From assembly GCA_022722495.1 (NCBI GenBank), contig JAIJLI010000076.1:1-8014 (forward strand): DNA of 8,014 nt, read 5' to 3'. Source of the stretch: Dialister sp. Lineage in GTDB: Bacteria; Bacillota; Negativicutes; Veillonellales; Dialisteraceae. Both the position numbers and the translations under genes were made by a program. A model generated the notes under the pieces. That model had not been told where the DNA came from and made no database searches. It saw only the letters and a list, made by a program, of their open reading frames with translations. This document shows positions 3,829 to 8,014 of the stretch, piece after piece (the stretch's first letter is position 1; every line of letters starts with the position of its first letter).

Positions 3829-6815
3829 AAATCACGGATTTGCAGCTCTCAGAGTACGGCATCTATCGGGGCGCGTCCTGGCAGCCGTCGACGTCTTCGC
3901 TGAATGTGGTCATGGGAGAGAATGAGAGCGGGAAGACGACGATGCTTCGTTTCATCCGTGATATGCTCTTCGGCTATGGGCGCGGCAAGTGGCAGGGACG
4001 GAAGGGAAATATGGCATTCGTCCGTGCGGACGGGCAGGCGTATCGCGTCTTCCGGGAAGAGAAGGAGCGTTGGTTCGAGAATGCGAGCCATGTGAAATTC
4101 TCCGAAGAACTGCCGACACTCTGGTGGCATGGTCTCACGCGCTCTATGTATGAGCAGATCTTCGCCGTCGGCTTAGAGGACCTGCAGGGGGCTTCCTTCC
4201 TTGCGAATGACTCCATCCGCAGCCGTTTCTTCATGCTGCAGGGCGGAGATAAGCTCGCCGGTGCCAAGAAGGACATTCAGGAGAATAAGGAAAAGCTCTT
4301 CGTGGCTTCGTCCCAGGGAAAGCGCAAGATCAATCAGCTGATGGCGGATCTGGATACCGTGAATCAGGAGCTTGACAGTCTCTCTCATCAGGAGAAGGAT
4401 TTCGCCGAGCTGCAGAAGAAGCAGGAGCTTTTGAAAAAGCAGATCAGTGAGCTCGAGGCTTCGCTCGCCAAGGACCAGGAAAAGGACAGAGAGCTCGCCA
4501 AGCGGCTGGGCGCCTGGGAATACTACAAGCGGGCGCGTGATATCAAGCACCAGCTGGATCTCTCCTCGCAGGTGAAGATGTTCCCGTCGAATGGCAAGGA
4601 GCAGTGGAACCAGCTCATGAACCGCATGAAGGTGATCCACGACCAGAAGGCATCGCTCCAGGAAAAGCTCGATGAGTACACACCGAAGAAGAAGGAAGAC
4701 ATCATCCCATGGGCGAGAGAGGCTGAAGCGCTGGAAAAACTCTACGTCGATCTGGGGCAGTGGCGCCAGACCATCGTCGATGTGGAAGCATTGGAAGAGG
4801 AAAAGGAAAATTGGAAGCTCGATTTTGTAAATCTGGGCTATTCCCTGCCGCTCTGGGACCGCGCACTGCCTTTGGAGGATGCTTGCGTCCATGTGGACTG
4901 GGCAGAAGGACGGCGCCTTGCGCAGAGCGTAGGTGTCAGGGGCAATGAGCTCCATTTCTGGGAGCAAAGAGAGCCGGAGGTCGAAGCCGTCGCAGAAGAG
5001 GCGGCAGAGGGAGACATCCAGACCGAGGAGGATTTCCAGCAGATGGAGGACATGGCCTCCTCGCTCGAGCAGCTTCTCCATCAGGAAGCGGAAATCAGAG
5101 GCAAGATCGATGCCGCCTCGCAGCTCGAGGATAAGAAATTCACCTTCTGGTTCTGGCTGGGCATCCTCTCTATGGCAGGAGCAGCAGCTGGCATCGCCTC
5201 CTTCTACATGGCCATGGCAGGCACCGTGGCGCTCTATGGCGCAGCAGGCGGGCTCATGCTGGGTATTCTCTGCTTCCTATTCAATAATAAGAGCATCCAC
5301 AAGAAAGGGAATGACCTTGAGAAATGGAATGATTCGCTGGCTTCTCTCGTGAACGAGAGGAAGGCGATTTCCGATAAATTCCCCGGGCAGGCACCGGAAG
5401 ACATAGATGATCTGCAGGCCTTCCATAACCTGATGCAGAGCCGTCGCTCCGATTTCTACAAAGACCAGGCAAAGCGGCAGGCCATCTCCTGGAAACGGGA
5501 AACGGTACGAAAGCAGCAGCTTGCGCACCAGAAGTGGACAGAAGAAGGCAAGCTGCTTCGCGAAAAGAAGGAAAAAGCAGACAAAGACTGGGATGCCTTC
5601 CTCGCGAAAAACAAGCTCCCCAAGACCAGCGCAGAGAATCTCTCCGCTCTGCAGGAGCAGTGGCAGAAGATCTACTCCGCCGAAGGAAAGGGCAAGATCC
5701 TCGACCTGCGCTTGGAGCAGATGGATGCGCGCCTTGATGCCTATAGCCGCCGGGCAGAGAGCATCATCTCGAAGACGAAGATGCCCTACACCGTCGATCC
5801 GGACGGCATCCAGGAGCTTTACGAGGAAACGCATGCGCGCAGCCTCACATGGCAGTCCATTCAGGAAAAGAACAACCAGCACGATGCGTATCGGAAGGAA
5901 ATGGGTAAACTCGATGACGGCTGGGCCTCCTGCCAGCGGGAGATGGATACCCTTCTCCATCTAGTCAATGCAAAAAATGCGGAAGAATTCGCGGAAAAGG
6001 TGAATGCCCATGAGCATCATGACCAGCTGACGAAGGAATGGGAGGCCGTAAAGCAGGATCTGCGCCTCTATGCAGGCAGCGATGAAGAATTCCAGTCCCT
6101 CTGGAACTTCCTGGAAAGCGGACAGTACGATGACTGGATGGAAACCCATCAGAACCTTGCAAAACGCATCAAAGAAGAGACGGCGTCACTGGGTGAGCTC
6201 CAGAAGAACCAGGGAGCGGTGGAAAATGAGATCTTCCGTCTGGCGGGGGATAATACCATCACCGATACCCTGCAGAAAAAAGAAAAGATCGAAGCCGAGC
6301 TTGCCAATGCACTCTCCGAATGGTTGACCTACATGTACACAGAAGAAATCCTGAACCGCGCGCAGGCCGCCTATGAGTCCGGCCGCCAGCCGCAGATCAT
6401 GAAGCAGGCGAATACTTTCCTCTCTGCTATGACTAGAGGCAAGTATGCCCTTCGAATCTCCGAAGACGGGAAAGATATCGGCATCGTGGACAGCGAGCAC
6501 CGAGTGAAAGAGGCCAAGATTTGGTCCTCCGGTACAGGCGATCAGGTCTTCCTTGCCATTCGCCTCGCCATGGCCCTTTCCTTCGGGGAGCAGCTCGAGC
6601 CGCTCCCCATCGTCTTGGACGACATCTTCGTCCGCTTCGACGAAGAGCGCCAGCGTGAGACCCTGCGCTTCCTTATGGAACTCGGCAAGACCCAGCAGAT
6701 CTTCCTCTTCACCTGCCACGCACAGACCATGCGCATCGCAGAAGAAGTGGGGAAGGAAAAAGCGACAGGCGAGTTCATCCACCTGAAGTCCGGGACCATC
6801 GAGCTCGGAGCATAG
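3825..6815 (+). CDS. yhaN: Membrane-anchored SbcC/Rad50-like ATPase, YhaN type
   Basis: A 996-residue ABC/SMC-like ATPase. The N-terminal AAA_23-like half has Walker A GENESGKTT (31-39). The C-terminal half has the ABC signature SSGTGDQ (901-907) and Walker B IVLDD (929-933). Between them lie long charged coiled coils rich in Glu, Lys and Gln (roughly 165-440 and 490-870). These are interrupted by two hydrophobic helices at about 441-463 and 466-486 joined by a very short turn, a membrane hairpin. No CxxC zinc hook is present, unlike SbcC and Rad50; the membrane hairpin sits near where the hook would be. The family is thought to partner with YhaO in DNA end processing; membrane location is inference from sequence. 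The start is ATG 3825 overlapping the yhaO stop, with GAGGAGG at 3811-3817. The gene looks intact. Confidence 0.88.
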   Translation: MKITDLQLSEYGIYRGASWQPSTSSLNVVMGENESGKTTMLRFIRDMLFGYGRGKWQGRKGNMAFVRADGQAYRVFREEKERWFENASHVKFSEELPTLWWHGLTRSMYEQIFAVGLEDLQGASFLANDSIRSRFFMLQGGDKLAGAKKDIQENKEKLFVASSQGKRKINQLMADLDTVNQELDSLSHQEKDFAELQKKQELLKKQISELEASLAKDQEKDRELAKRLGAWEYYKRARDIKHQLDLSSQVKMFPSNGKEQWNQLMNRMKVIHDQKASLQEKLDEYTPKKKEDIIPWAREAEALEKLYVDLGQWRQTIVDVEALEEEKENWKLDFVNLGYSLPLWDRALPLEDACVHVDWAEGRRLAQSVGVRGNELHFWEQREPEVEAVAEEAAEGDIQTEEDFQQMEDMASSLEQLLHQEAEIRGKIDAASQLEDKKFTFWFWLGILSMAGAAAGIASFYMAMAGTVALYGAAGGLMLGILCFLFNNKSIHKKGNDLEKWNDSLASLVNERKAISDKFPGQAPEDIDDLQAFHNLMQSRRSDFYKDQAKRQAISWKRETVRKQQLAHQKWTEEGKLLREKKEKADKDWDAFLAKNKLPKTSAENLSALQEQWQKIYSAEGKGKILDLRLEQMDARLDAYSRRAESIISKTKMPYTVDPDGIQELYEETHARSLTWQSIQEKNNQHDAYRKEMGKLDDGWASCQREMDTLLHLVNAKNAEEFAEKVNAHEHHDQLTKEWEAVKQDLRLYAGSDEEFQSLWNFLESGQYDDWMETHQNLAKRIKEETASLGELQKNQGAVENEIFRLAGDNTITDTLQKKEKIEAELANALSEWLTYMYTEEILNRAQAAYESGRQPQIMKQANTFLSAMTRGKYALRISEDGKDIGIVDSEHRVKEAKIWSSGTGDQVFLAIRLAMALSFGEQLEPLPIVLDDIFVRFDEERQRETLRFLMELGKTQQIFLFTCHAQTMRIAEEVGKEKATGEFIHLKSGTIELGA

Positions 6816-6823
6816 ATTTGAAG

Positions 6824-6837
6824 TGGCTAGTGGCTAG
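6824..6837. repeat. Tandem 7-base repeat TGGCTAG x2
   Basis: Two perfect adjacent copies of TGGCTAG lie just after the yhaN stop, at 6824-6830 and 6831-6837. They are followed by GG and by no gene. Probably an intergenic microrepeat; I see no function. Confidence 0.5.
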
Positions 6838-6888
6838 GGATTGATTAGGAAAATCTCGCAACGCGGTGTGATAAAAAATTGAGAAAAG

Positions 6889-6922
6889 TGACTCTCTTCG
6901 AAAAGAAGAGGGTCATTTTTTT
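6889..6922 (+). terminator. yhaO-yhaN operon terminator
   Basis: TGACTCTCTTC (6889-6899) pairs with GAAGAGGGTCA (6905-6915), with one T-G pair and a GAAAA loop, followed by seven T. Confidence 0.93.
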
Positions 6923-6935
6923 CATATGTGTGCGA

Positions 6936-6944
6936 TGCTATGTA
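6936..6944 (+). promoter_or_regulatory. Tentative extended -10 promoter for the structured RNA
   Basis: TGCTATGTA (6936-6944) has TGC before a TATGTA hexamer, and TATAGA overlaps it at 6943-6948. No convincing -35 is present; the right spacing falls in the T tract of the preceding terminator. The expected start is near 6951, inside the first arm of the long hairpin, so a slightly earlier start cannot be ruled out. Confidence 0.3.
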
Positions 6945-7240
6945 TAGAAGCAGGAGAGAGCATCCCGGAGATGATCGATTGACAGATTTCCCTCATCCTA
7001 GGCAGAGGGAGCAAAGGAAATCGGGCATCATGCGGCTCTCAAATGCTTCTCCCTTCGAAGGTTCTGCCCGGGAGGAGTCGTCAAAGGGGGCAAGACAAGT
7101 GAAAAAGACAGGATGAAAACCTAATTACGAAACAACTCAGATAGCTCTGACGACAAGATCAGGCTCGCCTCTAAGTTAGTAGAAGTCCTTGTTTCGTCAA
7201 GGCCGCCCTCGAAGACTCTACGCCTCCCAGCCTGGCGCCC

Positions 7241-7262
7241 GATTCATTGAATCTGATTCATT
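7241..7262. repeat. Interlocking palindromes and direct repeat before the terminator
   Basis: GATTCATT occurs at 7241-7248 and 7255-7262. The region also reads as two overlapping palindromes, 7241-7253 (GATTCA, T, TGAATC) and 7249-7259 (GAATC, T, GATTC). This may be a protein-binding site or alternative hairpins of the RNA. Confidence 0.45.
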
Positions 7263-7263
7263 C

Positions 7264-7288
7264 GACAGGATGACATCCTGTCTTTTTT
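7264..7288 (+). terminator. Perfect intrinsic terminator of the structured RNA
   Basis: GACAGGAT (7264-7271) pairs with ATCCTGTC (7275-7282) around a GAC loop, followed directly by six T. The opposite strand lacks a T run after the stem, so it acts on the plus strand. Confidence 0.92.
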
Positions 7289-7303
7289 GCATGGGTAATG
7301 CTT

Positions 7304-7347
7304 GGAAAACACTGATTAAATTGAACAACGGTTTAATCAGTGTTTCC
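7304..7347. repeat. Long near-perfect inverted repeat, not a terminator
   Basis: Bases 7309-7320 and 7332-7343 are perfect 12-base inverses (ACACTGATTAAA and TTTAATCAGTGT). GGAAA and TTCC extend the match outward with one bulged base. The 11-base centre contains a further TTG/CAA pair. No T tract follows on either side. It lies between two terminators at the 3' side of the fic gene. It could be a hairpin protecting or processing the fic message, a residue of a small mobile repeat, or a protein site. Confidence 0.6.
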
Positions 7348-7359
7348 ATAAGGGAAATG

Positions 7360-7403
7360 AAAAAGCTCTGCAGGACTAGCGATAGTCTTGCAGGGCTTTT
7401 TTT
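7360..7403. terminator. Very long bidirectional terminator, probably for fic
   Basis: A 14-pair core (7365-7378 with 7383-7396, GCGA loop, a few G-T pairs) is extended by A runs at 7360-7364 opposite T runs at 7397-7403. Both strands therefore have a T tract after the stem. It sits about 60 bases past the fic stop on the minus strand and also blocks plus-strand readthrough toward fic. Confidence 0.88.
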
Positions 7404-7462
7404 ATTGTTTTGGCTATTTGTTTTCAAAATGCCGGGGCGGTCATTGATTATGTATTTAATTA

Positions 7463-8014
7463 TCAAAATATTCGGCGATAGCAGGTGTTTTTCCCTTTTC
7501 CTTCTTTTGTTAGCTCGCCCGTTGTTACCATTTTACGAAGAGCTCCTTCCACTGAACTGAGACTCAGTGCTGGGCAGAGGTTATGGATTTCTTGCTTGGT
7601 AACACGCCCGATTTTTTGCTGACAAGCCATTCTCACTATTTCAAATGCAGACCGTTTTCCTTCCATAAGAGCGACCCGATCGTCTAAATCCTTATATGCA
7701 GCCAAAATGGTTCCCAAGAGAAATTTCATAAAAGGAATCACATCTTCTTTTCCTTCATGCCAGCCTTTTTGAGAATCTCGAAGAGATTCGTAATATAAAC
7801 TTTTATTGACTGCAATTTTTGCTTCCAAAGAAATATATTTCCCTACAAAGAATCCATTTTGATGCAGTAACAAAGATGTCAGTAAACGGCTCATACGGCC
7901 ATTTCCATCATTAAAAGGGTGAATGCAAAGAAAGTCATGGATAAAAATGGGGATAAGAAGAAGCGGATCCGCTATGAAGTTTCCAATTGCCAGATTATAG
8001 GTGGCACATAAAGC
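7463..8014 (-). CDS. Fic-family protein, C-terminal part (cut by window edge)
   Basis: The reading frame is open from the window end to a TGA at 7463-7465, giving 183 residues without the N-terminus; ATG 7894 is internal, not the start. The Fic active-site motif HPFNDGNGR is complete at 7895-7921, with its catalytic His, acidic residue and anion-binding loop. Fic enzymes transfer AMP (less often other phosphate groups) from nucleotides to protein hydroxyls. A helical region follows, and then about 50 residues (from KIGRVTKQEI) resembling the winged helix found at the C-terminus of many Fic proteins, which may bind DNA. The (S/T)xxxE(G/N) inhibitory motif would lie upstream, outside the window, so autoinhibition cannot be judged. 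The gene is visibly AT-richer than yhaO-yhaN and convergent with its neighbours, which hints at later acquisition. The target is unknown. Confidence 0.9.
   Translation of the reverse strand, partial: ALCATYNLAIGNFIADPLLLIPIFIHDFLCIHPFNDGNGRMSRLLTSLLLHQNGFFVGKYISLEAKIAVNKSLYYESLRDSQKGWHEGKEDVIPFMKFLLGTILAAYKDLDDRVALMEGKRSAFEIVRMACQQKIGRVTKQEIHNLCPALSLSSVEGALRKMVTTGELTKEGKGKNTCYRRIF

Larger units (their letters stand above)
6946..7288 (+). ncRNA. Candidate large structured non-coding RNA (about 340 nt)
   Basis: No credible gene lies here, yet the strand shows many nested complementary segments and ends in a perfect terminator. Domain 1 is a long rod: 6946-6952 with 7044-7050, 6956-6961 with 7035-7040, 6971-6975 with 7027-7031, 6976-6980 with 7019-7023 or 6985-6991 with 7016-7022, and an inner 6990-6994 with 7005-7009. 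Domain 2 is closed by 7070-7075 with 7223-7228 (GGGAGG with CCTCCC) and 7076-7079 with 7214-7217. It continues with 7086-7091 with 7205-7210, an A-rich unpaired stretch (7092-7126), and a nine-pair helix 7127-7135 with 7189-7197. Landmarks of RNase P RNA, tmRNA, SRP RNA and common riboswitches were looked for and not seen. No gene follows on this strand, so it would be a free RNA. Pairings were read by eye without energy or covariation tests. Confidence 0.45.

Noticed and set aside
4173..5081. 302-codon open frame on the minus strand opposite yhaN
   Set aside because: It is Leu-rich because it is antisense to Glu/Lys/Gln coiled-coil codons. No start signal or motif was found.
6979..7007. Promoter with perfect -35 TTGACA at 6979-6984
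   Set aside because: No -10-like hexamer lies 16-18 bases downstream, and the site is within the rod hairpin.
7085..7124. Tiny leader-peptide frames after AGGGGG (GTG 7099, five codons; overlapping ATG 7113, three codons)
   Set aside because: They are too short to distinguish from chance, and no downstream gene exists for a leader peptide to control.
6946..7288. RNase P RNA, tmRNA, SRP RNA or group I/II intron
   Set aside because: The conserved cores looked for (the GAGGAAAGTCC-type P4 strand, tRNA-like ends, the GGAAGGAAGCAGC-type SRP loop, intron cores) are not present on either strand.
7189..7560. 123-codon plus-strand frame across the structured RNA terminators and the end of fic
   Set aside because: It crosses two strong terminators and overlaps the 3' end of fic; there is no ribosome binding site and the sequence is patchwork.

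Overview
The window looks like a chromosomal stretch of a low-to-mid GC Firmicute. It carries glyA, a zinc-type rpmF, and a yhaO-yhaN pair (membrane-anchored SbcD/SbcC-like proteins, a Firmicutes arrangement). The gut Negativicutes (Dialister/Megasphaera type) are my best guess for the lineage, from the style of the proteins and the extended -10 promoters. That lineage call is inference and was not checked against any database.

Layout. Bases 1-87 hold a Glu-Pro-rich reading-frame tail or a short intergenic repeat. Bases 100-476 hold two promoter-like sites, a strong hairpin-plus-T-tract, and a densely structured 5' leader in front of glyA (477-1715, serine hydroxymethyltransferase), which ends in a clean terminator. 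About 240 bases without a gene follow, then a near-consensus promoter (1956-1984) and rpmF (2080-2265, ribosomal protein L32), again with its own terminator. Between rpmF and the next gene is a compact module (2340-2475). It has an extended -10 promoter, an RNA that can fold as a three-way junction, two tandem terminators, and a third strand able to form a competing helix. It is either a small RNA or an attenuator for the operon that follows. yhaO (2560-3828) and yhaN (3825-6815) overlap by ATGA and are clearly co-translated. They encode a metallophosphoesterase and a large coiled-coil ATPase with two membrane helices, presumably a DNA end-processing or repair complex.

After the yhaN terminator (6889-6922) comes about 340 bases with no credible gene. 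It contains nested long-range complementary segments and ends in a perfect terminator (7264-7288). I read this as a candidate large structured non-coding RNA, and it is the most interesting unexplained object in the window. A second, very long terminator (7360-7403) and a separate near-perfect inverted repeat (7304-7347) lie between it and the 3' end of a convergent, visibly AT-richer Fic-family gene (complement 7463->8014), which is cut by the window edge.

The genes are mostly independent single-gene units (glyA, rpmF, fic), each insulated by terminators; only yhaO-yhaN forms an operon. All RNA structures were found by reading complementary segments by eye. No folding energies, covariation or homology searches were run.
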